A stretch of 6,253 nucleotides of DNA, taken from Actinomycetota bacterium. GTDB taxonomy: Bacteria; Actinomycetota; Actinomycetes; Actinomycetales; Microbacteriaceae. The notes beneath the pieces are model-generated. The model saw only the letters and a program-made list of their open reading frames with translations, did no database searches and was not told the origin of the DNA. The DNA lies in contig WLFX01000061.1 in the NCBI GenBank assembly GCA_009703545.1, positions 1 to 6,253 of the forward strand, read 5' to 3'. Positions 1 to 5,877 of the stretch are shown here, piece after piece. Made by a program: the position numbers and the translations under genes. Position 1 is the first letter of the stretch. Every line of letters begins with the position of its first letter.

Positions 1-27
1 AAAAACGTTTTCATCCCAGCGGACTAA
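1..27 (+). CDS. Possible C-terminal tail of an upstream gene (partial)
   Basis: In the first reading frame the window opens with eight sense codons (K-N-V-F-I-P-A-D) followed by TAA at 25-27. The stop lies just before the ribosome binding site of the next gene, a spacing typical of an operon. Eight codons are too few to identify a family. The other two forward frames are also open here, so this is only a plausible reading. It is listed because the next gene has a good Shine-Dalgarno but no visible promoter, which suggests transcription enters from the left. Confidence 0.3.
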   Translation, partial: KNVFIPAD

Positions 28-32
28 TCCCC

Positions 33-40
33 AGAAAGGA
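33..40 (+). promoter_or_regulatory. Ribosome binding site of the SDR gene
   Basis: AGAAAGGA ends 6 bases before the ATG at 47, a good match to the anti-Shine-Dalgarno at normal spacing. The SDR frame stays open upstream to the window edge but has no start codon there, so this site fixes the start at 47. Confidence 0.75.
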
Positions 41-46
41 ACCACC

Positions 47-835
47 ATGTCCATTGAACAAATCGATCTCACCCAACGCCTGAAAGGCAAGGTCGCGGTC
101 ATTACCGGCGGCGCGAGCGGAATCGGTCTTGCGACCGCCAAGCGCATGCGCGCGGAAGGTGCGACCATCGTCATCGGCGACATGGACCCAAAATCGGGCA
201 CTGCGGCGGCCGAGGAACTCGAGGGCACGTTTATTCAGGTGAACGTGGCAGATGAAGACCAGGTCAACCACCTGTTCGACGAGACGGTGCGTCTGCACGG
301 CCGCGTCGACATCGCGTTCAACAACGCCGGTATCTCGCCGCCCGATGATGACTCGATTGAAACAACGGAACTTCCCGCGTGGCAGAAAGTTCAAGACGTG
401 AACCTCAAGAGCGTGTACCTGTGCTGTCGCGCGGTACTGCGTCACATGACCAAGCAGGGAAGCGGATCGATCATTAACACGGCGTCCTTCGTTGCCGTCT
501 TGGGAAGCGCGACGAGCCAGATTTCGTATACTGCCAGCAAGGGCGGAGTTCTTGCCATGAGCCGCGAACTCGGTGTGCAGTTTGCGCGTCAGGGAATTCG
601 CGTCAACGCGCTCTGCCCCGGACCGGTCAACACGCCCTTGTTGCAGGAGTTGTTCGCCAAAGACCCCGAGCGCGCACAGCGTCGACTCGTCCACATTCCC
701 ATTGGACGGTTCGCTCGGCCGGAAGAACTCGCGGCCGCGGTCGCCTTCCTCGCTAGTGACGACGCGTCATTCATCACCGGATCGACTTTCCTTGTTGATG
801 GCGGAATTTCGGGCGCATACGTCACACCGGTCTAA
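47..835 (+). CDS. SDR-family NAD(P)-dependent dehydrogenase/reductase
   Basis: This is a classical short-chain dehydrogenase of 262 aa, the normal length, and probably a soluble cytoplasmic oxidoreductase acting on an alcohol or carbonyl substrate. Residues 20-27 (TGGASGIG) form the Rossmann dinucleotide loop. Asp45 after beta-2 favours NAD(H) over NADP(H). NNAG is at 92-95. The catalytic set is Asn119, Ser147, Tyr161 and Lys165 (YTASK), followed by the PGPVNTP loop at 191-197 and the C-terminal DGG at 251-253. Such proteins are often labelled 3-oxoacyl-ACP reductase (FabG-like), but the acidic residue and the FadR neighbour argue for catabolism rather than fatty acid synthesis. From memory, very similar actinobacterial proteins sit in gamma-glutamyl-amine (polyamine or ethanolamine type) degradation clusters; that is inference. 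Its arginine codons favour CGC and CGT, unlike the neighbours. Family certain, substrate unknown. Confidence 0.93.
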   Translation: MSIEQIDLTQRLKGKVAVITGGASGIGLATAKRMRAEGATIVIGDMDPKSGTAAAEELEGTFIQVNVADEDQVNHLFDETVRLHGRVDIAFNNAGISPPDDDSIETTELPAWQKVQDVNLKSVYLCCRAVLRHMTKQGSGSIINTASFVAVLGSATSQISYTASKGGVLAMSRELGVQFARQGIRVNALCPGPVNTPLLQELFAKDPERAQRRLVHIPIGRFARPEELAAAVAFLASDDASFITGSTFLVDGGISGAYVTPV

Positions 836-840
836 CCAAC

Positions 841-1614
841 ATGGACTTCGACGTCTCGGAGAGTGAGTCTGCAGGGGCAACGGTCGGCTTCGACCGATCG
901 TTGCTTCTCAAACCCATTCGCGGTGGAAACACTTACGAAGAGACGGTCGAACGAATCCTGCAGACGATTCGCCTCGGCCTGATTCACCCTGGCGAACAAT
1001 TGCCGCCTGAACGCGAACTCGCCACGATGCTCGAAATCTCGAGAGACACCGTTCGAGATGCGATTGCGTCGTTGTCGGAAGCGGGATATTTGTCGATTCG
1101 GCGCGGACGATACGGCGGCACGTTCGCCGCCGAGACGATTCCCGCTGGCCCCATCGTCATCGGGAGGGACGGCGGCGTCATTGAACGCCAACACTTCACC
1201 GTGTCAGACATTCATGACGTTCTGGTACTACGGGCTGTCCTCGAACCGGGAGCCGCCTACCAGGCAGCGATGAAAGACCTCACTGGGGAACTCCGGGAGC
1301 GTTTGTGGTCGGTACACCATGAAACCGCCAGCGCGACGGTCGAGGATTATCGGCGTCTTGATTCTCGACTTCACCTGCTGATCGCCGAGATGGCGGGTTC
1401 GAATTCCTTGGTGAGCCAGATCGCCCAATCCAGAGTGAAGGTCAACGAACTTCTCGACGGGATTCCCTTGTTGCCGCCCAACATTGCCCACTCGAACGAA
1501 CAACACGAAACCATTGTCATGGCTATTCTTTCTGGGCGACCCGGTGACGCAGAAGCGGCTATGCGTGCTCACCTCGAGGGGACAGCAGCGTTGTTGCGGG
1601 GATTCCTGACTTAG
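841..1614 (+). CDS. FadR-subfamily GntR transcriptional regulator (HTH + FCD)
   Basis: This is a cytoplasmic DNA-binding regulator of 257 aa. The N-terminal winged helix-turn-helix spans about residues 28-97. It shows the GntR hallmarks LGLIHPGEQLPPERELA (45-61), then SRDTVRDAIASLSEAGYLSIRRGRYGG (two parts around 68-93). The C-terminal all-helical FCD domain spans about 120-250 and carries the complete metal-binding set Asp174, His178, His222 and His244. It therefore probably senses a small carboxylate-type ligand through a bound metal. It starts 5 bases after the SDR stop, with no clear Shine-Dalgarno, so translation probably follows from the SDR. Co-transcription suggests it represses its own catabolic operon until the substrate appears. 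No convincing FadR-type operator is visible in the window; the operator may lie upstream of it. The ATG at 841 is preferred over TTG at 901, which also lacks a ribosome binding site. Its stop overlaps that of the convergent gene. Confidence 0.92.
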   Translation: MDFDVSESESAGATVGFDRSLLLKPIRGGNTYEETVERILQTIRLGLIHPGEQLPPERELATMLEISRDTVRDAIASLSEAGYLSIRRGRYGGTFAAETIPAGPIVIGRDGGVIERQHFTVSDIHDVLVLRAVLEPGAAYQAAMKDLTGELRERLWSVHHETASATVEDYRRLDSRLHLLIAEMAGSNSLVSQIAQSRVKVNELLDGIPLLPPNIAHSNEQHETIVMAILSGRPGDAEAAMRAHLEGTAALLRGFLT

Positions 1615-1865
1615 TTCTTTGCCGAATCAATCTGGTCGTCTTCGACGTTTGAATCGATGTCGGGGGTGGGTTTTTCGACCCGGCGCTGAATGTCCTTCGC
1701 GATGCGTTGGCGCAGCCCACTGAGAAGGAGCACAGAAAGAGCGAGCGAAATCAACGTTGCAAAGATTGCTCCCCAAATCCACCCAGTTCCGAGGACGAGG
1801 AGGGTAACGAGTGCGACAACGAAAATTCCGAGACGGGCGAGGGTGTACGTGATCCACGGGCTCAT
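1611..1865 (-). CDS. Small DUF4229-like membrane protein
   Basis: This is an 84-aa protein with two hydrophobic helices at about residues 6-26 and 31-51, joined by a short GTGWIWG turn. A basic stretch follows (RQRIAKDIQRRVEK, 52-65), then a hydrophilic acidic tail. The basic region after helix 2 suggests an inner-membrane hairpin with both ends in the cytoplasm. Length, layout and location beside a PLDc_N gene and menD match the actinobacterial DUF4229 family, whose function I do not know. The assignment is by recognition only. It is divergent from the PLDc_N gene, with a -10-like hexamer 6 bases before its ATG. Its TAA overlaps the TAG of the FadR gene (shared bases 1611-1614), leaving no room for a terminator between them. 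In related genomes I recall it beside menA; here menA is not adjacent. Confidence 0.82.
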   Translation of the reverse strand: MSPWITYTLARLGIFVVALVTLLVLGTGWIWGAIFATLISLALSVLLLSGLRQRIAKDIQRRVEKPTPDIDSNVEDDQIDSAKN

Positions 1866-1871
1866 ATCTAC

Positions 1872-1877
1872 ATCGTA
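1872..1877 (-). promoter_or_regulatory. Putative -10 box of the DUF4229-like gene (leaderless)
   Basis: Read on the minus strand this is TACGAT, a TANNNT match, followed by exactly 6 bases and then the ATG at 1865. That puts the transcription start at or next to the A of ATG. There is no Shine-Dalgarno and no recognisable -35, as is common in actinobacterial leaderless promoters. Confidence 0.55.
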
Positions 1878-1896
1878 AGCGCCCGTCGAGCGCGCC

Positions 1897-1902
1897 TAGA
1901 AT
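1897..1902 (+). promoter_or_regulatory. Putative -10 box of the PLDc_N-menD unit (leaderless)
   Basis: TAGAAT matches TANNNT (5 of 6 to TATAAT) and is followed by GAAAGA and then the ATG at 1909, so transcription should start at the start codon. GAAAGA is too close to the ATG to act as a ribosome binding site. An ATG at 1901 overlaps the box but is in another frame and would not be transcribed. No clear -35 is seen. Confidence 0.6.
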
Positions 1903-1908
1903 GAAAGA

Positions 1909-2256
1909 ATGGCTCGCGTTCTTCTGTTTGGTTCGTTCGTAATTGCCGCTGTGGTCATTTACGCCATTGTCGACGTTGCCATCACACCCGCATCGAAGGT
2001 TCGCGGACTGCCGAAACCGATCTGGTTTGTTGTTCTCGTTGTGTTCCCGCTCATCGGGGCAATCCTCTGGTTCATTATGGGTAAGGGTCGCCGTGGCGCC
2101 ACGACAAAACCTGCCACACCCACCGACATCGTTGACCGCGGCCCGACGAGCGGCCCGTTCTCGACGGAATCGGTTGATGACCGAATTGCCCGACTCGAAG
2201 AGGAACTTCGCCGACTTGATGAGGAGGGTGAAAACCCGCCCAAGGACTCGGCGTGA
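1909..2256 (+). CDS. PLDc_N-domain small membrane protein
   Basis: This is a 115-aa integral membrane protein. TM1 is at about residues 3-24 and TM2 at about 38-57. Between and within them lies the PLDc_N signature: GLPKPIWF (33-40), then FPLIGAILWFIMGKG (46-60). This domain precedes the catalytic part of cardiolipin synthases, but here there is no HKD catalytic motif, so this is the stand-alone form and not a phospholipase. A basic patch follows TM2 (KGRRG), then a Pro/Thr-rich linker (64-87). The charged heptad-like segment VDDRIARLEEELRRLDEE (89-106) probably forms a short coiled coil in the cytoplasm. The gene ends in a 4-base GTGA overlap with menD, so the two are co-transcribed and probably translationally coupled. 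Function is unknown; a scaffold or membrane-anchor role for menaquinone enzymes is speculation. Confidence 0.85.
   Translation: MARVLLFGSFVIAAVVIYAIVDVAITPASKVRGLPKPIWFVVLVVFPLIGAILWFIMGKGRRGATTKPATPTDIVDRGPTSGPFSTESVDDRIARLEEELRRLDEEGENPPKDSA
2242..2246 (+). promoter_or_regulatory. Ribosome binding site of menD
   Basis: AAGGA lies 6 bases before the GTG at 2253, inside the end of the PLDc_N gene. It supports the GTG start that overlaps the upstream stop as GTGA. Confidence 0.65.
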
Positions 2257-3935
2257 CGTCGAAGGCGTCCGCTGTGTCCCATGCGACAAACTGGTCACTC
2301 GCGTTCCTGCGCACTCTCATCGAGAACGGGGTGACCGACATCGTCGTGTGCCCTGGGTCGCGATCGCAATCGCTCGCGTTACTCGCCGCCGAATTAGCCG
2401 ATCGCGGGTTGCTCACTCTTCACGTGGTGCTCGACGAGCGCGCAGCGGGCTTTCTGGCGCTGGGACTGTCACTCGAATCGGGTCGTCCCGCGGTCGTCGT
2501 GACAACATCAGGGAGCAGCGTGGCCAACCTTCATCCCGCGGTTGTCGAGGCGTTCCACCAGGGCACGCCCTTGCTGCTGGTCACCGCTGACCGCCCGGCT
2601 TCGGTGCGCGCGCAGGGCGGGGGACAAACCACCTTCCACGTCGGGATGTTTGCGGCCGCAGCTCACGGAACGTTCGACGTTCCCCCCGCCGAAAGCCCGG
2701 CTGACGCCGAAATGAGTGGCGCGAGCGTTGCGTTCGACGCGCTGACTATCGCCCTTCGTGAACGTGGACCCGTTCACGTCAACCCACAGTTCATCGAGCC
2801 ACTATCGTCCGAAGCCCCGACGAGATACCTCGAGTCGATACGCCCCGGTGAACTTCTCGTCGTTGAACGGGAGTCAGTATCGACGACCATCGAGGCCACT
2901 TTCGGTGTTGTCGTTGTTGCGGGGCTCGGTGCGGGTGTTCGAGCCGAGAAATGGGCGCGCGAGTTGGGCGCTCCGCTGTTTGCCGAAGTCGAGAGCGGTT
3001 CGCACTTTGGGCCGCATTTGGTGACGGACTATCGAACCATCGCGGTGAACCCAGAATTCGCCGACGCCGTCCACACGGTTATTGTCGTGGGACGCCCAAC
3101 CCTGTCGAACGTCATCGACCAGTTGTGCACGCGGGAAGGAGTCGCCGTCACCGTGGTTCACGTGGGAGAAGGGGTCCCATATCGCCCGACCGAACGAGTG
3201 CGTCTCGTTGACGAGATTGTCGTGGCCAGATCGGGCGACGACATCGCCCGTGAGTGGGGACTTGTCTGGGCGCGGCGCTCACGAATGACGCTCGATGCTC
3301 ACGTGGTGGAACCCGCAGCGGATGTTGACGGCAGCATCGCAGATGATCACGCGACGCGGTCAGCCTTCGCCCGACGGGAAATGGAAATTCAACGAGAGCC
3401 CGTGACGAGTGACCTGATCGTGCGATTGGTTTGGGATGCCACGTGGCCTCACGACCGTTTGGTTTTCGGAGCTTCGTCCATTATTCGAATCGCCGACTCA
3501 ATTGTGCCGGGGAAGCCGATTCGGGTTCACTCCAACCGTGGTCTTGCGGGAATTGATGGAACGATTGCGACCGCCCAGGGGATCGCCTCGGCCTCGCGTC
3601 GTCCCGATGCCCCGGCCGGCGTCACGCGTGTCGTTCTCGGGGATCTCGCCGCCGCCTATGATTCGAGTTCCCTCGCATTGATTACGGGTCCGATACAAGT
3701 CATTGTCTGTAACAACAACGGCGGTCGAATCTTTGAGGGACTCGACGTCAAGGCAACCGCGAATCCCGCACACTTTGAGTCCGTCATGCTCACGCCGCAA
3801 CACGTCAATTTCGAGGCGCTCGCCCAAGCCTATGGAATCGCGTATCGCCGTGTCGAAACACGGGGACAACTTACGTCAGCGCTCACGGAAACCGCTGAGC
3901 CAATCCTCATCGAAGCGCCACTGCTCCACGGCTAA
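2253..3935 (+). CDS. menD: MenD: SEPHCHC synthase (menaquinone biosynthesis)
   Basis: MenD joins isochorismate and 2-oxoglutarate to form 2-succinyl-5-enolpyruvyl-6-hydroxy-3-cyclohexene-1-carboxylate, with release of CO2, using thiamine diphosphate and Mg2+. At 560 aa it has normal length and the three-domain ThDP layout. The N-terminal pyrimidine-binding domain carries CPGSRS (33-38), the catalytic glutamate Glu62 in LDERAAGF, TSGSSVANLHPAV (85-97) and TADRP (111-115). A central domain covers about 190-340. The C-terminal pyrophosphate-binding domain carries SNRGLAGIDG (427-436) and the metal-binding GDLAAAYDSSSL (463-474), followed by NNNGGRIFEGL (487-497). The usual Thr-Pro after CPGSRS is Gln-Ser here, which I believe is normal in this group. 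The start is GTG, overlapping the PLDc_N stop. The stop overlaps that of menF, which converges from the right. Confidence 0.96.
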   Translation: MTSKASAVSHATNWSLAFLRTLIENGVTDIVVCPGSRSQSLALLAAELADRGLLTLHVVLDERAAGFLALGLSLESGRPAVVVTTSGSSVANLHPAVVEAFHQGTPLLLVTADRPASVRAQGGGQTTFHVGMFAAAAHGTFDVPPAESPADAEMSGASVAFDALTIALRERGPVHVNPQFIEPLSSEAPTRYLESIRPGELLVVERESVSTTIEATFGVVVVAGLGAGVRAEKWARELGAPLFAEVESGSHFGPHLVTDYRTIAVNPEFADAVHTVIVVGRPTLSNVIDQLCTREGVAVTVVHVGEGVPYRPTERVRLVDEIVVARSGDDIAREWGLVWARRSRMTLDAHVVEPAADVDGSIADDHATRSAFARREMEIQREPVTSDLIVRLVWDATWPHDRLVFGASSIIRIADSIVPGKPIRVHSNRGLAGIDGTIATAQGIASASRRPDAPAGVTRVVLGDLAAAYDSSSLALITGPIQVIVCNNNGGRIFEGLDVKATANPAHFESVMLTPQHVNFEALAQAYGIAYRRVETRGQLTSALTETAEPILIEAPLLHG

Positions 3936-5131
3936 AGCGTTAGTGACTCGCGAATCGGCCGGAACTTGAGTTCGGTTTCGTCGTACTCCGACTCTGGGTC
4001 AGACCCAACGATGATTCCTGCACCAGCGTGCGCGACGATATCTTTTTCGCGCCATTGAGCGCACCGAAGAGCGATCGCCCATTCACCGTTCCCCGCGCCG
4101 TCCACCCAGCCCACGGGACCGGCGTAGCGTCCACGAGGGATTGCCTCGATGTCCGCGATAGTTGCGAGGGCGCGGTCAGTGGGGACACCCGCCACGGCAG
4201 CGGTGGGGTGAAGCGAGTCAATGATGTCGAGAACCGACGTTCGAGTCCGCAAAACGCCCTCAATATCGCTCGCAAGATGCCAGACGTTTGACAGTCGAAG
4301 TGTGAACGGTGTCGACGCACCGACGATCGTCCGGCAGTGCGGCGCGAGAGCCGTCAGAACTGACTGCATCGCATACTCGTGTTCGTCGCGGTCTTTGGGG
4401 CTATCTGCCAGGTGTGACGCCGCGCGGGCATCGGATTGAGGGTCGCTGCCTCGCGCGGCGCTTCCCGCGAGCACCCGCGTCTGTACACGCCGATCGTGGA
4501 CCCGAACGAGCGTCTCGGGTGATGCTCCCCACAACCCCTCGACCGCAAAAATGTGACAGTCGGGATAGCCCGATGCCAGTTTGACCAACGGTGCGCGTTC
4601 GTCACCCGGCGTGACGACGTGTCCCGTTATCGCTCGAGCAACAACAACTTTTCCGAAATCGGAATCCAAACGTCCAAGTGCCAATCGAACCCGATCGCGG
4701 TAAACCGAGTCGATGTGCGGCCAATCGACGACGGGCACGGGACCAATGGTTCGACGCACCTTCTCGGGCGAGGTGTCCGAGGCGCCCGCAGTCACCGTCG
4801 TCACCTCACGTCCGTGGCGAATAATCGTTACGCGCGGAAAAATCAGAAAGGCTTCGCCATCTGGGTCGAATGATCCGCTCCCAAACGCGTGCAGGTAGGG
4901 GCGCATAGCGGGCGGTGCCACCGCCACGGCAGCATCCCACTGTCGGGCCAACGTTGCGAAGCGATTCGGCCCACTCGCCGACCATCGGGTGTGCTCACCG
5001 ATACCGACGATTTCACGGTCCCCGCTGCGGAAAAACAGGGGTCGAGACGGGCTCGCGTAGTCGAGTATCGATTCAACTCGAACCGATCGAACGACGTCGC
5101 GTGTGAAGGTCTCGAGGTTGGCGCTACTCAC
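3932..5131 (-). CDS. menF: MenF: isochorismate synthase
   Basis: MenF converts chorismate to isochorismate with Mg2+, the first committed menaquinone step and the substrate supply for MenD. The protein is 399 aa, a usual length for this family, with a variable N-terminal half and a C-terminal chorismate-binding domain from about 140. Motifs in order: KVVVARA (161-167, Lys161 the likely water-activating base), GASPETLVR (202-210), LAGSAARG (221-228), KDRDEHEYAM (246-255), LHPTAAVAGVP (307-317), RYAGPVGWVDG (335-345) and GAGIIVGSDPESE (370-382) with ETELKFRP (385-392). The AGS replaces the common AGT. The isolated neighbourhood with menD favours isochorismate synthase over anthranilate or aminodeoxychorismate synthase, and there is no glutaminase partner. 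The GTG start directly abuts AAGGA, too close for a ribosome binding site, while a TANNNT box lies 6 bases upstream, so the message is probably leaderless. No other start codon occurs before the conserved core. Confidence 0.94.
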   Translation of the reverse strand: MSSANLETFTRDVVRSVRVESILDYASPSRPLFFRSGDREIVGIGEHTRWSASGPNRFATLARQWDAAVAVAPPAMRPYLHAFGSGSFDPDGEAFLIFPRVTIIRHGREVTTVTAGASDTSPEKVRRTIGPVPVVDWPHIDSVYRDRVRLALGRLDSDFGKVVVARAITGHVVTPGDERAPLVKLASGYPDCHIFAVEGLWGASPETLVRVHDRRVQTRVLAGSAARGSDPQSDARAASHLADSPKDRDEHEYAMQSVLTALAPHCRTIVGASTPFTLRLSNVWHLASDIEGVLRTRTSVLDIIDSLHPTAAVAGVPTDRALATIADIEAIPRGRYAGPVGWVDGAGNGEWAIALRCAQWREKDIVAHAGAGIIVGSDPESEYDETELKFRPIRESLTL

Positions 5132-5137
5132 TCCTTA

Positions 5138-5143
5138 AGGCTA
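5138..5143 (-). promoter_or_regulatory. Putative -10 box of menF (leaderless)
   Basis: On the minus strand this reads TAGCCT (TANNNT), then 6 bases (TAAGGA), then the GTG at 5131. A 4-of-6 match to TTGACA (TTATCA, minus strand of 5162-5167) sits 18 bases upstream as a possible -35. Confidence 0.55.
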
Positions 5144-5158
5144 CCTACGCACGGGTAG
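5141..5158. repeat. Short inverted repeat between the menF and menG promoters
   Basis: CTACC (5141-5145) and GGTAG (5154-5158) form a 5-bp dyad with an 8-base spacer. Each arm overlaps the TA of one of the two outward-facing -10 boxes. The dyad may simply reflect two similar promoters placed back to back, or be an operator controlling both. The separate 8-bp perfect palindrome CCTTAAGG lies next to it at 5133-5140. Confidence 0.4.
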
Positions 5159-5161
5159 AGT
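5156..5161 (+). promoter_or_regulatory. Putative -10 box of menG
   Basis: TAGAGT matches TANNNT and lies 8 bases before the GTG at 5170, so transcription would start within about two bases of the start codon. No good -35 is visible. GATAAT at 5163-5168 resembles a -10 more closely but is too near the start codon to give a transcript containing it. Confidence 0.45.
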
Positions 5162-5169
5162 TGATAATC

Positions 5170-5877
5170 GTGACGAGTGCTGACCTGGGTAAAGACCCCA
5201 TCAAAGTCGCGGCGATGTTCGACGATGTAGCCCCGGGCTACGACCGAACGAACGCGATTCTCTCGATGGGTACCAGTGCGCTCTGGAGATTGGCCACGGT
5301 TCGTGCACTCGGAGTTATCCCCGGCGACCGAATCCTGGACATCGCCGCCGGCACGGGAACATCCAGTTCCGCGATTGCGCGCGCGGGAGCGCGGGTCACA
5401 GCCCTTGATTTTTCGGCGGGAATGGTCGCGGTTGGACGCCAGCGTCACCCTGATATTGACTTCGTCGAAGGTGACGCGACTGCATTGCCGTTTGATGACG
5501 CTAGTTTCGATGCTGTCACCGTGTCGTTCGGCTTGCGGAACGTTCACGACCCACACAAGGCGCTCGCCGAAATGCGGCGAGTGCTCGTCCCCGGAGGCCG
5601 CCTAATCATTTGCGAATTCACGACGCCCCCGAACCAGATGGTTCGACGGGCCTATGACTTCTACTTGACGTCGGTGATGCCCCGCATTGCGAACATGTCC
5701 AGCACCAATCCCGCCGCCTACACCTACCTCAAGGACTCGATCCATGATTGGCCCTCGCAGGGCCTCCTCGCAAGTTGGATTCGTGACGCCGGTTTCACCG
5801 CGGTCGGTTATCGAAATTTGACTGGTGGAGTTGTCGCGCTTCACCGCGGAACTGCCCCTCTGGGAACCGAGCGATGA
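5170..5877 (+). CDS. menG: MenG/UbiE: demethylmenaquinone methyltransferase
   Basis: MenG transfers a methyl group from S-adenosylmethionine to demethylmenaquinone, the last step of menaquinone synthesis, at the membrane surface. The protein is 235 aa, the usual UbiE length. Family signatures are present: AMFDDVAPGYDRTNAILSMG (15-34) with the Leu-Trp-Arg that follows, the SAM-binding motif LDIAAGTGTSS (56-66), acidic Asp80, GDATALPFDDASFD (101-114), SFGLRNV (119-125), RRVLVPGGRLIICEF (136-150), YTYLKDSI (184-191) and the C-terminal NLTGGVVALHRG (216-227). GTG at 5170 is preferred to the in-frame TTG at 5161, because TTG would overlap the -10 box and add residues before the conserved start. 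No Shine-Dalgarno is seen. It is divergent from menF, and its stop overlaps the next start as ATGA. Six of its 19 arginine codons are CGA. Confidence 0.94.
   Translation: MTSADLGKDPIKVAAMFDDVAPGYDRTNAILSMGTSALWRLATVRALGVIPGDRILDIAAGTGTSSSAIARAGARVTALDFSAGMVAVGRQRHPDIDFVEGDATALPFDDASFDAVTVSFGLRNVHDPHKALAEMRRVLVPGGRLIICEFTTPPNQMVRRAYDFYLTSVMPRIANMSSTNPAAYTYLKDSIHDWPSQGLLASWIRDAGFTAVGYRNLTGGVVALHRGTAPLGTER

Noticed and set aside
11..694. Long minus-strand open frame of 227 codons opposite the SDR gene
   Set aside because: It lies wholly antisense to a gene with complete SDR motifs, and its translation is Arg/His-rich with no recognisable domain.
1901..1903. ATG upstream of the PLDc_N start
   Set aside because: Out of frame and overlapping the -10 box, so probably not in the transcript.
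1627..2298. Minus-strand open frame of 223 codons across the DUF4229-like and PLDc_N genes
   Set aside because: Low-complexity Arg-rich translation that overlaps two well-supported genes and their shared promoter region.
1943..2590. Plus-strand open frame of 215 codons over the PLDc_N-menD junction
   Set aside because: Arg/Ser-rich shadow of two genuine genes in another frame.
3498..3869. Minus-strand open frame inside menD
   Set aside because: Covers the ThDP-binding region of menD and shows no domain of its own.
3945..3956. Imperfect palindrome GACTCGCGAATC near the menD/menF junction as a terminator
   Set aside because: One mismatch, no loop, no T-tract, and inside the menF coding end.
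5161..5163. TTG as the menG start
   Set aside because: Its first base is the last base of the likely -10 box, and it adds residues before the conserved UbiE start; GTG at 5170 fits better.
5128..5556. Minus-strand open frame of 142 codons reading from menG toward menF
   Set aside because: Antisense to the SAM-binding region of menG; composition is that of a shadow frame.
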